Origin: Fen-1245 sp963835535 | Lineage (GTDB): Bacteria > Gemmatimonadota > Gemmatimonadetes > Gemmatimonadales > JACORV01 | NCBI GenBank assembly: GCA_963835535.1 | Contig: CAWIFL010000002.1 | Span: forward strand, 248,001-312,000 | Length of the DNA: 64,000 bases | Direction of reading: 5' to 3' | In this document: positions 20,343 through 30,858 of the stretch, piece after piece | Layout of the letters: every line of letters begins with the position of its first letter | Position numbering within the stretch: position 1 is the stretch's first letter | The notes under the pieces: model-generated | What the model was told of the DNA's origin: nothing | Databases searched by the model: none | The model's input: the letters and a program-made list of their open reading frames with translations, nothing else | Program-made: the position numbers and the translations under genes

Positions 20343-21005
20343 ATGAACCGGTTGACCGGGGCAGCGCTGGCAGTGCTGCTCGCAGGAGTGGCTGCCGCAC
20401 CGGCCGCGCGCGCGCAGGCGCCGGGCGCGCCTGCCCAGCCCGTGAAGCTCGCCTTCATCAACTCCCAGCTCATCCTGGCGAACACGCCGGGGCGGGCCGA
20501 GGCGGAGTCCACCTTCAGCAGGGAGCTGGTCGGCTACCAGGCGCAGGTGCAGACGCTGCAGGCCGCGCTCGACTCCGCGGTGGCGGACTACAACCGGGCG
20601 TCCTTGGTGCTGAGCCCCACGGCGAAGGCGCAGCGGGAGCAGCAGATCCGCGATCTGGAGACGCGCACGCGGAGCCAGATCAACGACCTGCAGCAGCGGG
20701 CGAACGCGCGCGAGCAGCAGCTGACGGCGCCGATCATGGCGCGGGTGCAGGCGGTGATCGAGGGGGTCCGCGCCGAGTTCAACTACTCGATGATCTTCGA
20801 CGCGTCGGCCCAGAACGGCGGGCTCGTTACGGCCGACCGGTCGCTGGATCTCACGCAGCTGGTGATCCAGCGGCTGCAGGCGGGCGGGACGCCGCCGCCG
20901 CTGACGCCGGACAGCGGCGCCGTGGCGGCCGACTCGGCCCACGCGGCCAAGCCCGACTCGACGCGGCGCCCGCGTCCGCGCCCCGCGCGGCCGCAGCAGC
21001 CCTAG
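20343..21005 (+). CDS. skp: OmpH/Skp family periplasmic chaperone
   Basis: 220 aa. A signal peptide ends near ARAQ. The mature part starts with VKLAFINSQLILANTPGR, the Skp beta strand, and continues into a long Gln-rich coiled coil (~55-150; QAQVQTLQAAL, REQQIRDLETRTRSQ). Skp trimers shield unfolded outer-membrane proteins on their way to BamA. A Pro/Arg-rich C-terminal tail (~200-220) is additional to the usual fold. The RBS is GAGGAG 8 nt before ATG. Confidence 0.88.
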   Translation: MNRLTGAALAVLLAGVAAAPAARAQAPGAPAQPVKLAFINSQLILANTPGRAEAESTFSRELVGYQAQVQTLQAALDSAVADYNRASLVLSPTAKAQREQQIRDLETRTRSQINDLQQRANAREQQLTAPIMARVQAVIEGVRAEFNYSMIFDASAQNGGLVTADRSLDLTQLVIQRLQAGGTPPPLTPDSGAVAADSAHAAKPDSTRRPRPRPARPQQP

Positions 21006-21021
21006 GCCGGCGCGCGGGCGC

Positions 21022-22068
21022 ATGGGCGGTGACGTGAACGGCTCTCTGGCGGCCGCGGACGTCGCCGCGCTGGTGGGCGGCGCGCTCGTCGGGGACGGCG
21101 CGGTCCGGGTGCGGGCGGTGGCCCCCCTGGATCGCGCCGGCGAGGGCGACCTCACATTTCTTGCCGCGAGCCGGTACCTCCCCTACTTTCACGCCTCGCA
21201 GGCGGCCGTCGTGCTGGTGACGGCGGCCAACCGGACCACGGAGCCGGGCCCCGCCACGCGGATCGTGGTGGACGACCCGCACCGCGCGATGCTGGTCGCG
21301 GTGCAGGCGCTGTATGCGGCGCCGCGCCGCGAGCCGGCGGTGCATCCGACGGCCGTGATCGGCGCCGGGGCCGAGCTGGGGCAGGATCTCGTCGCCGGCC
21401 CGCGCGCGGTGATCGGCGCCGGGGCACGGCTCGGCTCTCGCGTCACCCTGATGGCGGGCGCCGTGGTCGGCGACGGCGTGGTGCTCGGGGACGACGTCAT
21501 GCTGTATCCCAACGTCGTCTGCTATCCCGGCACGGTCGTCGGCTCGCGCGTCATCCTGCACGCGGGCGTGGTGCTCGGATCGGACGGCTTCGGCTACGTC
21601 CCCGGCAAGACCGGCCACGAGAAGATCCCGCACGTCGGACGGTGCGTGATCGGCGACGACGTCGAGATCGGCGCGAACTCGACGATCGACCGGGGCAGCG
21701 TGGACGACACGGTCGTCGGGCCGGGCACGAAGATCGACAACCTGGTGCAGATCGGGCACAACTGCCGCATCGGCGCGCGCTGCCTGCTGATGGCGCAGGT
21801 GGGCCTGGCGGGCTCGACCCACGTCGAGGACGACGTGATCCTCGCCGGGCAGGTTGGGGTGGCCGGCCACCTCACGATCGGGAGCGGCGCCCGCGTGGGA
21901 GCGCAGAGCGGCATTATGGTCGAGATCCCGGCCGGGACGTCCTGGTTCGGGTACCCGGCGCAGCCACGGGGCGAGGCGATGCGCATGATCGCGGCGACGC
22001 GCCGGCTCGCGAAGATCATCGGTGCCCTGGAGGACCTGGTGGGACGTGGGAAGCACCCCAAAGAGTAG
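21022..22068 (+). CDS. lpxD: UDP-3-O-acylglucosamine N-acyltransferase LpxD
   Basis: 348 aa. LpxD performs the third step of lipid A synthesis, adding an N-acyl chain to UDP-3-O-acylglucosamine. The N-terminal uridine-binding domain (~5-100; GEGDLTFLAASRYL) is followed by a left-handed hexapeptide-repeat helix. The catalytic His is in LVQIGHNCRIG, and GSDGFGYVPGKTGHEKIPHV is characteristic. It follows skp, the standard order. Confidence 0.94.
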   Translation: MGGDVNGSLAAADVAALVGGALVGDGAVRVRAVAPLDRAGEGDLTFLAASRYLPYFHASQAAVVLVTAANRTTEPGPATRIVVDDPHRAMLVAVQALYAAPRREPAVHPTAVIGAGAELGQDLVAGPRAVIGAGARLGSRVTLMAGAVVGDGVVLGDDVMLYPNVVCYPGTVVGSRVILHAGVVLGSDGFGYVPGKTGHEKIPHVGRCVIGDDVEIGANSTIDRGSVDDTVVGPGTKIDNLVQIGHNCRIGARCLLMAQVGLAGSTHVEDDVILAGQVGVAGHLTIGSGARVGAQSGIMVEIPAGTSWFGYPAQPRGEAMRMIAATRRLAKIIGALEDLVGRGKHPKE

Positions 22069-23350
22069 TCCGCCGCGCCGCACGCTGGCGCGCTCGGCTG
22101 CGCGCGAGGGCATCGGGATCCACACCGGCGCCAGGACCCGCGTGACCTTCCATCCGGCCGAGAGCGGCACGGGGATCGTCTTCCGGCGCACCGACCTCGA
22201 CGGTGCGCCCTGCATCCCGGCCCGCCTGTCCAGCGTGACCGGGGTCGAGCGCCGCACGACGCTGGCGCGGGACGGCGCCGAGATCCACACCGTGGAGCAC
22301 GTCCTGGCCGCCATCGCGGGGCTGCTTCTGGACGACGTCCTGATCGACCTCACCGGGCCCGAGCCGCCGGTCCTCGACGGCTCCTTCCAGCCGTTCGTCG
22401 AGGCGCTTGAGGAGGCCGGGCCGGTGGAGGCGGGCGGCGAGGCGGTGCAGCTCACCGTGACCGAGCCGTTCACCGTGACCGAGGGCGAGGCGCGCTACCT
22501 CGTCGGCCCGGCGCCGCAGCTCCGGCTCTCCGTGATGATCGACTTTCCGCATCCCCTGATCGGGCGCCAGATGGGCAGCTACGACGTCACGCCCGAGGGC
22601 TTCGCCGCGGAGCTGGCGGGGGCGCGCACCTTCGGGTTCATGCACGAGGTGGAGGCGCTGCGGAAGAAGGGGCTGATCGTCGGCGCGTCGGTGGAGAACG
22701 CCGTGGTGCTGGACGAGAAGGGCGTCGTGGGCTCGACGCTGCGCTGGCCCGACGAGTTCGTGCGCCACAAGGCGGCCGATCTGGTCGGCGATCTCGCGTT
22801 GCTGGGCGGCCGCCTCAGGGCACACGTCGTCGCCGAGAAGCCCAGCCACCGCGGCAACGTGGCCCTCGGGAACGCCATCAGCCGCCGCGCCGCGCTGGCG
22901 GGGCGCCCGCCGCTCGACATCCGGCACGTGCTCGACGTCCTGCCGCACCGCTACCCGATGCTGCTGGTGGACCGCATCATCGAGATCGAGGACGGGCGGC
23001 GGATCGTCGGGATCAAGAACGTGACGATCAACGAGCCCTTCTTCCAGGGCCATTTCCCGGGGCATCCGGTGATGCCCGGGGTGCTCATCATCGAGGCGAT
23101 GGCCCAGGTGGGCGGCGTGCTCCTGATGGGGCACCTGCAGGAGTCGGGGAACGCCGACGAGAAGGTCGTCTACTTCATGTCCCTGGACAACATCAAGTTC
23201 CGGCGCCCGGTGGTCCCCGGCGACCAGATCCGCTTCGAGCTGGAGCTGATCCAGCACAAGGAGCGCGCGAGCCGGATGCGCGGAGTGGGCTACGTCGACG
23301 GGCACGTGGTCGTGGAGGCGGAGATGATGGCCCGCGTCGTGGACAAGTGA
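22046..23350 (+). CDS. lpxC-fabZ: LpxC-FabZ bifunctional fusion
   Basis: About 434 aa, two enzymes in one chain. Residues ~10-290 are LpxC, the zinc deacetylase committing UDP-3-O-acyl-GlcNAc to lipid A; zinc ligands are visible in TVEHVLAAIAG and in RHKAADLVGDL, and the general acid His in KPSHRGN. Residues ~295-434 are FabZ, the beta-hydroxyacyl-ACP dehydratase (HRYPMLLVDRI, GHFPGHPVMPGV with catalytic His, and the following Glu in IIEAMAQ). GTG 22046 follows GGAGGA by 11 nt and is preferred over GTG 22022. It overlaps the lpxD end. Such fusions are known from Bacteroidota and some other diderms. Confidence 0.93.
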   Translation: MGSTPKSSPPRRTLARSAAREGIGIHTGARTRVTFHPAESGTGIVFRRTDLDGAPCIPARLSSVTGVERRTTLARDGAEIHTVEHVLAAIAGLLLDDVLIDLTGPEPPVLDGSFQPFVEALEEAGPVEAGGEAVQLTVTEPFTVTEGEARYLVGPAPQLRLSVMIDFPHPLIGRQMGSYDVTPEGFAAELAGARTFGFMHEVEALRKKGLIVGASVENAVVLDEKGVVGSTLRWPDEFVRHKAADLVGDLALLGGRLRAHVVAEKPSHRGNVALGNAISRRAALAGRPPLDIRHVLDVLPHRYPMLLVDRIIEIEDGRRIVGIKNVTINEPFFQGHFPGHPVMPGVLIIEAMAQVGGVLLMGHLQESGNADEKVVYFMSLDNIKFRRPVVPGDQIRFELELIQHKERASRMRGVGYVDGHVVVEAEMMARVVDK

Positions 23351-23357
23351 GGCGTCC

Positions 23358-24137
23358 GTGAGTGCAGCCGTGATTCACCCGACCGCGATCGTCTCGCCGG
23401 AGGCGGAGCTCGGCGCGGACGTCGAGGTGGGGCCGTTCGTGATCATCGGCCCCGCCGTGACCGTGGGTCCGCGCTGCAAGATCGCGGCGCGGGCGATCCT
23501 CGAGCAGAACGTCCGGTTGGGCGCGGACTGCCGCGTCGGCACGGGCAGCATCCTGGGCGGGGCGCCGCAGGACCTCAAGTACGCGGGCGAGGAAACCTGG
23601 CTGGAGGTCGGCGAGGGGACCGTGATCCGCGAGTACAGCACCATCAACCGCGGCACCACGCAATCGCGGCTGACCCGACTGGGCAAGGAGTGCCTGGTGA
23701 TGACGTACGCGCACGTCGCGCACGACTGCCACATCGGCGAGCGGGTCATCCTCGCCAACGGCGTGCAGCTGGCTGGGCACGTGACGATCGACAAGTGCGC
23801 GACGATCAGCGGCCTCTCGGCGATCCACCAGTTCGTGAAGATCGGGGCGTACGCGTTCGTGGGCGGGATGTCGCGGGTGACCAAGGACGTGCCGCCGTAC
23901 ACCAAGGCGGTGGGCAGCCCGATGAAGCTGTACGGCCTGAACGCGGTGGGGCTGCAGCGCCACGGGTTCAGCCCCGAGGCGGTGACGGAGCTGAAGAAGG
24001 CCTACCGCCTCTTCTTCCGCTCGGGCCTCAACATCAGCCAGGCGCTCGACCGCGCGCGCACCGAGCTGGCGCAGCTGCCGGAGGTCACGAGCTTCCTCCA
24101 GTTCGTCGAGGAGAGCGGGCGCGGGGTGCTGGTGTGA
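23358..24137 (+). CDS. lpxA: UDP-N-acetylglucosamine O-acyltransferase LpxA
   Basis: 259 aa. LpxA carries out the first lipid A step. Hexapeptide repeats fill residues 5-185; the catalytic His lies in YAHVAHDCHIG. The C-terminal helical domain contains LNAVGLQRHGFSPEAV. GTG start, 7 nt after the lpxC-fabZ stop. Its stop overlaps the GTG of the oxidoreductase downstream. Confidence 0.94.
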   Translation: MSAAVIHPTAIVSPEAELGADVEVGPFVIIGPAVTVGPRCKIAARAILEQNVRLGADCRVGTGSILGGAPQDLKYAGEETWLEVGEGTVIREYSTINRGTTQSRLTRLGKECLVMTYAHVAHDCHIGERVILANGVQLAGHVTIDKCATISGLSAIHQFVKIGAYAFVGGMSRVTKDVPPYTKAVGSPMKLYGLNAVGLQRHGFSPEAVTELKKAYRLFFRSGLNISQALDRARTELAQLPEVTSFLQFVEESGRGVLV

Positions 24138-25117
24138 CCACCGCCCCGCTCCCGGTCGGCGTCGTGGGGGTGGGGAGCCTCGGACAGCATCACGCGCGGC
24201 TGTACGCCTCCCTGCCGGAAGCGCGGTTGGTCGGCATCTTCGACACGCGCGCCGAGCGCGCGGCCGAGATCGCGAAGCAGTTCCGCACCACCGCCTATCC
24301 CTCGCTCGACGCGCTCCTGGCCGACGTCGAGGCCGTGTCCGTCGTGGTGCCGACGTCGGCGCACCACGAGGTCGGTCTCGCCGCCCTCGCGCGCGGGCGG
24401 CACGTGCTGATGGAGAAGCCGATCGCCGCGCAGATCGGCCAGGCGGAGGCGCTGGTGGCGGCGGCCGCCAGGGCCGGCGTGGTCCTCCAGACCGGCCACG
24501 TGGAGCGCTTCAACCGGGCGCTGCGCGCCGCCGCTCCGTACCTCGCGTCGCCCCGGTTCATCGAATCGGACCGCGTCGCGCCGTTCGCCGCGCGCGGCTC
24601 CGACGTCGCCGTGATCCTCGACCTCATGATCCACGACCTGGACCTGGTGCTCGCCCTGGTCGGGGAGCCGGTGGTGGACGTGCGCGCGTCGGGGATCGGG
24701 GTCGTGACGAAGAGCGTGGACATCGCCACGGCGCGCATCGAGTTCGCGTCCGGCGCGGTGGCCAACCTGACGGCGAGCCGCCTGGCGCGCGAGCGGGTGC
24801 GCAAGCTCCGCATCTTCCAGCCCTCCGGCTACTTCTCGCTCGACCTCGCGGCGGGGAAGGGCGAGTTCCTGCGTCTCAGGCCCGACGCGCAGCAGCGGAT
24901 CGCGGGGGGCGAGACCGATCTGGTGAAGCTGGTGGAGCGGATCAAGCTGGACGCCCCCGAGGCGGAGCCGCTCGGCCTGGAGCTGACCAATTTCGTGCGC
25001 GCCGTGGGCGGGAAGGAGCAGCCGGCGGTGACGGGAGCCGACGGCCTCTCCGCCCTCTCGCTCGCGTTCCGCGTGCTGGAGGCCGTCCGGGCGTCCCCGA
25101 CCGCGCCGCGCGCGTGA
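24134..25117 (+). CDS. Gfo/Idh/MocA-family oxidoreductase
   Basis: 327 aa. An N-terminal Rossmann fold (VGVVGVGSLGQHHARLY) is followed by the EKP motif (VLMEKPIAAQ) with the catalytic Lys; the C-terminal domain includes DLMIHDLDLVLAL. Members oxidise or reduce sugar nucleotides with NAD(P). Placement between lpxA and lpxB is that of GnnA, which with the aminotransferase GnnB makes UDP-GlcNAc3N for amide-linked lipid A. No gnnB-like gene is visible here, so the GnnA role is only a possibility. Confidence 0.82.
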   Translation: MTTAPLPVGVVGVGSLGQHHARLYASLPEARLVGIFDTRAERAAEIAKQFRTTAYPSLDALLADVEAVSVVVPTSAHHEVGLAALARGRHVLMEKPIAAQIGQAEALVAAAARAGVVLQTGHVERFNRALRAAAPYLASPRFIESDRVAPFAARGSDVAVILDLMIHDLDLVLALVGEPVVDVRASGIGVVTKSVDIATARIEFASGAVANLTASRLARERVRKLRIFQPSGYFSLDLAAGKGEFLRLRPDAQQRIAGGETDLVKLVERIKLDAPEAEPLGLELTNFVRAVGGKEQPAVTGADGLSALSLAFRVLEAVRASPTAPRA

Positions 25118-26307
25118 GCGCGCCGGACGGCTGCCGAACCGGGCGCGACACCTCCGATGCGCCGCCCGCTCGATCCGGCCCCGGCACGAGCGCCACCGGC
25201 ACCGTTTTCGTGTCGGCCGGCGAGCCGTCGGGCGACGCGCACGCCGGCGCCTTGGTCGCGGCGCTGCGCCGTCTGGTGCCGGACGTCGCGGTGGAAGGCG
25301 TCGGGGGAGCGCACCTGGAGGCCGCCGGCGCCCGGCTGATCGCCCGCATCGAGGACCTCACCGTCATCGGCTTCGTCGAGGTGGTGCGCAAGATCCCCGC
25401 GCACTGGCGGCTGCTCCGCCGGATCGAGGAGCGCCTCGCGCGCGGCGACGTCGCCCTGGTGGTGCTGGTGGACTACCCGGGCTTCCATCTGCGGGTGGCC
25501 GCGGCGGCGGCCCGCGCGCACGTGCCGGTGCTCTACTACGTGGCACCGCAGCTCTGGGCGTGGCACGAGTCGCGGGTGCATCAGATGGCGCGCACCGTCT
25601 CGCACCTGGCCGTCATCCTCCCGTTCGAGGAGGAGTTCTTCTCCGCGCGCGGCGTCCGGACCACCTTCGTCGGGCACCCGCTCCTCGACCGTCCGCCGCT
25701 CGCCGTGGAGGGGGCCGCCCTCAAGCGCTCCCTCGGCCTCGACGGCGACCGGCCGGTCCTCGGGCTCTTTCCCGGGAGCCGTCCGCAGGAGGTGCGGCGC
25801 CTCTGGCCGCCCTTCCGGGCCGCGGCGGAGCGGATCCGCCGGGACCTGCCGGCCGTGCAGGTCGTGGTGGCGGCGATCCCCGGCGGGTCGTACCCCGATG
25901 CCGGCGAGATCCGGATCGTGCCGGGCCGCCCGCGCGAGTGCTTCGCCGCCGCGGACGCCGCGCTCTGCAAGTCCGGCACCTCGACGCTCGAGGCGGCGAT
26001 GGCCCTGACGCCGCTGGTGATCGCGTACAGGATGCACCCGCTGTCGTACCTGCTGGCGCGGCATCTGGTGCGGGTGGACCGGATCGGGATGGTGAATCTC
26101 GTGGCCGGCCGCCAGGTCGCGCCCGAGCTGATCCAGGGCGCGGTGACGCCCGAGGCGCTCGAGCGCGCCGTGCGCCCGCTGCTCGATCCGGACAGCCCCG
26201 AGCGCCGCGCCCAGCTCGAAGGGCTGGCCGAAGTGCGGCGCCGGCTCGGGGAGAGCGGGGCGGCGAGGCGGGCCGCGGAGATCGCGCGCTCGCTCCTGGC
26301 GGCGTGA
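25114..26307 (+). CDS. lpxB: Lipid-A-disaccharide synthase LpxB
   Basis: 397 aa. A GT19 glycosyltransferase joining UDP-diacyl-GlcN and lipid X. VFVSAGEPSGDAHAG near residue 31 is the family signature; YYVAPQLWAWHESR and GHPLLDRP are also typical, as is CKSGTSTLEAAMALTPLV. About 28 extra N-terminal residues precede the fold; if they are not translated, a later start is possible, but the GTG at 25114 overlaps the preceding stop as in the rest of the operon. Confidence 0.93.
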   Translation: MSAPDGCRTGRDTSDAPPARSGPGTSATGTVFVSAGEPSGDAHAGALVAALRRLVPDVAVEGVGGAHLEAAGARLIARIEDLTVIGFVEVVRKIPAHWRLLRRIEERLARGDVALVVLVDYPGFHLRVAAAAARAHVPVLYYVAPQLWAWHESRVHQMARTVSHLAVILPFEEEFFSARGVRTTFVGHPLLDRPPLAVEGAALKRSLGLDGDRPVLGLFPGSRPQEVRRLWPPFRAAAERIRRDLPAVQVVVAAIPGGSYPDAGEIRIVPGRPRECFAAADAALCKSGTSTLEAAMALTPLVIAYRMHPLSYLLARHLVRVDRIGMVNLVAGRQVAPELIQGAVTPEALERAVRPLLDPDSPERRAQLEGLAEVRRRLGESGAARRAAEIARSLLAA

Positions 26308-27370
26308 ACGGCGAGCGCTTAACGCTGGCGCGTCACGTGTGGCGCGGCGCGTCGCTCGGCGCGCGAGTCCTGCGCGCGGCGCTCCTGATCCCTGCGGCGG
26401 TCTACCGGGCAGGCGTGGCGCTGCGGAACGCGGCCTACGACGTGGGGCTGCTCCGCTCGCGAACGCTGAGCGTGCCGTCGGTGGGCGTCGGGAACATCGC
26501 CGTCGGCGGCACGGGGAAGACTCCGGTGGCCGCGTACCTGGCCGCGCAGCTGGCGCGGCGGGGCCGGCGGCCCGGCATCCTGCTCCGGGGCTACCGGGGC
26601 GGCGACGAGGCCGCGGAGCATGCCGAGCGCGTGAGCGGCGCGGTGGTGGTGGCGGAAGCAGACCGGCACCGTGGGGCGCTGCGCGCCATCCGGGAGGGGG
26701 CCGATGCGCTGGTGCTGGACGACTGCCTCCAGCGGCGGGACGTCCGGACCGACCTGCTCCTGGCGGTGCTCGCGGCCGAGTCGGAGGGGGAGCGGAGGTG
26801 GCCGCTGCCCGCCGGACCGTGGCGGGAGGGGCTGGGCGCCCTCGGGCGCTGCGATGCCGTCGTAGTTACCTATAAGGTGGCCCCCCCCGACGAGGCGGCG
26901 GCCGCGGCCCGCAGACTGGCGGAGCGGACGCGTCTCGGAGTGGGGGTCGCCGCAGGACTCAAGTTGGCACGTTTTCTGCCACTTTCGGGTGGCGCGCCGC
27001 TGGCGGCGGGGGCCCTCGCGGGCCGGGACGTCGTGGCGGTGTGCGGGATCGGCGCTCCCGAGCGGTTCGGGGCGCAGCTCGAGGCGCTGGGCGCCCGGGT
27101 GCGCCTCTTCGACTTCGGCGATCACCACGCCTACGTGGCGTCGGACCTGACCGCCGCGGTCGAGGCGGCCGGCCCCGACGGGCTGATCGTCACGACCGCG
27201 AAGGACGCGGTGAAGCTTCGCAGCCTGTACCGGGGCCAGGCTCCGGCGTGCGTCGTCGCCGAGCTCGAGGTACGGGTGACCTACGGTGAACGTGATCTGG
27301 CGCGCCTGCTCGACCGGGTGGCGCGAGCGCAAGTAAACCCTGTGACGGCGGCGGGTCTGCCGCCCTTGAG

Positions 27371-27374
<4 letters not shown>
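26304..27374 (+). CDS. lpxK: Tetraacyldisaccharide 4'-kinase LpxK
   Basis: 356 aa. LpxK phosphorylates the 4' position of the lipid A precursor at the inner membrane. An N-terminal hydrophobic anchor is followed by the P-loop GNIAVGGTGKTP (~residues 66-77) and RPGILLRGYRG. The usual DDGFQH motif reads DDCLQRR here, so His is lost. The C-terminal part has FDFGDHHAY and TTAKDAVK. A C8 run lies in the coding sequence (26881-26888). GTG start in the lpxB stop. Confidence 0.88.
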
Positions 27375-28708
<1,334 letters not shown>

Positions 28709-28778
28709 CCAGACGGCCGAATCTGCGCTGCTGTCGAGCGCGGCCCTCTCCGCGCTGCTGGAGCTGGCGCGCCGGGCG

Positions 28779-29273
28779 GTGGTGGCGTCGGTGGAGGGAA
28801 GGGCGCTGCCGAGGGTCCCCGACCTGCTCGAGCTGACGTGGCCGCGCGGCGTGTTCGTGTCGCTGCACATGCAGGGCGAGCTGCGCGGCTGCCTCGGGCA
28901 CCTCGAGGCGGACGTCCCGATCGGTGAGGCGACGCGCCGGATGGCGGTCGCCTCCTCGCGCGACGATCCGAGGTTCCCGCCGGTGACGCCCGGCGAGCTG
29001 GGGGACCTCGAGGTCGAGGTCTCGGTGCTCTCGCCCTTCGAGCGGATCCGCCCGGAGGACGTGGTCCCGGGCCGCGACGGTCTCCTGATCCGGCGGGGGC
29101 CGCGCTCCGGCGTCCTGCTTCCGCAGGTGGCGACCGAGCACCGGTGGGATCGGGTGGCCTTCCTGCGCGCCGTCTGCCAGAAGGCCGCCCTCCCGTCGGA
29201 GGCATGGAAGGACCCGGGGACGGAGCTGTGGGCCTTTCGCGCCCAGGTCGTGCCCCCGGGGGCGAGACCCTGA
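28779..29273 (+). CDS. AMMECR1 domain protein (AmmeMemoRadiSam protein A-like)
   Basis: At least 164 aa. WPRGVFVSLHMQGELRGCLGHL and the later SRDDPRFPPVTPGEL match the AMMECR1 fold, including the conserved Cys of RGCLGH. In many genomes it sits beside a Memo-type and a radical-SAM gene; here neither is adjacent. GTG 28779 is the first usable start, but the helix ALLELARRAV encoded in frame just before it (about 28752-28781) belongs to the family N-terminus. Translation may therefore begin further upstream, perhaps at a CTG (28728 or 28731). Biochemical role unknown. Confidence 0.82.
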   Translation: MVASVEGRALPRVPDLLELTWPRGVFVSLHMQGELRGCLGHLEADVPIGEATRRMAVASSRDDPRFPPVTPGELGDLEVEVSVLSPFERIRPEDVVPGRDGLLIRRGPRSGVLLPQVATEHRWDRVAFLRAVCQKAALPSEAWKDPGTELWAFRAQVVPPGARP

Positions 29274-29292
29274 TCGGAGCAACCGCACAGCG

Positions 29293-30849
29293 ATGACGTT
29301 GCGATTCGACGCCACGGCTCTCTCTCTCGACGGGCTGGACGCCACGGCTCTTCTCGCCGCCCGCGCGGCGCAGGAACGCCGCCGGTTCCCCGCCGCCGCG
29401 GCCGGCGCCCTGCTTGCGGCCGGGCACGCCGCCGAAGCCAACCGCGACGCCCTCCTGGCGGGCAAGGCGCTCGCCGTCACCACCGGACAGCAGCCGGGGC
29501 TCTTCACCGGCCCGCTCTATACCGTCTACAAGGCCCTGACTGCCGCGGCGCTGGCCGAGCAGCTCGGCAGGCGCTGGGGCCGGCCGGTCGTTCCCGTCTT
29601 CTGGGTGGCGGGCGACGACCACGACTTCGCCGAAGTGAACCACTGTGCGGTGCTGGCCGCGGACGGGTCGGTCCGCACCGTGACGCTCCGCGAGCGAGCG
29701 GCCGACGCCGTGATGCTGCCGGCCTTCCGGGAGCCGGTCGGCGCGGACGGCGCCGCCGCCCTGGCCGCGCTGGAGGCGGCCCTCCCGCCGAGCGAGTTCC
29801 GGTCGGAGACCGTCGCCTGGCTGGGGAGGGCGTACGGCGCGGAGCGCTCGATGGCCGAGGCGGCCGCCGTCGCCCTGGCGCAGCTCCTCGAGCCCTTCGG
29901 CGTCGTGGTGTGCAGGGGATGGGACGGTGCGCTCAAGCGGGCCGCATCCGACGTCTTCCTCGAGGCGCTCCGCTCGGCGAAGGTGCTCGACGAGGCGCTG
30001 GCCCGCGAAGCGGCGCGGCTGAAGGCGTCCGGGGCAGCGGTGCCCGTGACGGTCGGGGAGGGGATGACCCTCGCGATGCTCGAGGGGAAGCTGGGGCGCG
30101 ACCGGCTGCGGATCTCGGACGGCGGCTTCGTCACCCGCCGCTCCGGCGAGAGCCTGACCCTGAAGGACATCGAGTCGGTGCTGCACTCCACGCCGGAACG
30201 GCTCTCGGCCAACGTCCTCCTGCGGCCGGTCGTGGAGGCGTACGTCTTCCCGACCGTGGCCTACGTCGGCGGCCCCGCCGAGCTGGCCTACCTCAGGCAG
30301 GTCGCGCCGGTCTTCGCGCATCTCGCCGTCCCGCGGCCCGCGCCGGCGCCGCGCCTCTCCGGCTTCCTCGTGGACGCCAAGACCGACAAGACGCTCGAGC
30401 GGCTGGGCCTCAAGCCGGCCGATCTCGCGCAGGACGAGGGCGCGCTGGCCACGGCGCTCGCGAAGGATGCGCTCCCGGCGGATGCCGCGGGCGCGCTGGC
30501 GACGCTCCGCTCCGCGCTCGCGGAGCGCTACCGGGCGGTGACCGAGGCCGCGCTCGCCCTGGAGAAGACCCTCGAGCGCCCGATCGAAACGGCGCGGAAC
30601 CAGGCTCTGCACGCGGTGGACGAAGTCGAGAAGCGCCTGGTCGCGGCGCTGAAGCGGCGGAACGAGACTGCGCTCCAGCAGCTGGCGCGGACGCGCACCG
30701 GCCTCTTTCCCGGCGGCGAGCCGCAGGAGCGGGTCCTCACGGCGGCGAGCTGGCTCGCGCGCTACGGCCCCGACCTCCTGGCGCCGCCTTGGGCGGCGGC
30801 CCGCGAGCAGGCGGGGCGGCTACTTGATGCGCCTCCGGCTGGGGCCTAG
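29293..30849 (+). CDS. bshC: Bacillithiol biosynthesis cysteine-adding enzyme BshC
   Basis: 518 aa, normal length. The signature GQQPGLFTGPLYTVYKA (~65-81) and VPVFWVAGDDHDFAEVNH identify BshC, which adds cysteine to GlcN-malate in the last step of bacillithiol synthesis. A long charged helical region (~400-470, coiled coil) precedes the C-terminus. bshA and bshB are not in the window. Bacillithiol is best known in Firmicutes but also occurs in other phyla. Confidence 0.93.
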   Translation: MTLRFDATALSLDGLDATALLAARAAQERRRFPAAAAGALLAAGHAAEANRDALLAGKALAVTTGQQPGLFTGPLYTVYKALTAAALAEQLGRRWGRPVVPVFWVAGDDHDFAEVNHCAVLAADGSVRTVTLRERAADAVMLPAFREPVGADGAAALAALEAALPPSEFRSETVAWLGRAYGAERSMAEAAAVALAQLLEPFGVVVCRGWDGALKRAASDVFLEALRSAKVLDEALAREAARLKASGAAVPVTVGEGMTLAMLEGKLGRDRLRISDGGFVTRRSGESLTLKDIESVLHSTPERLSANVLLRPVVEAYVFPTVAYVGGPAELAYLRQVAPVFAHLAVPRPAPAPRLSGFLVDAKTDKTLERLGLKPADLAQDEGALATALAKDALPADAAGALATLRSALAERYRAVTEAALALEKTLERPIETARNQALHAVDEVEKRLVAALKRRNETALQQLARTRTGLFPGGEPQERVLTAASWLARYGPDLLAPPWAAAREQAGRLLDAPPAGA

Positions 30850-30858
30850 GTTACCGGA

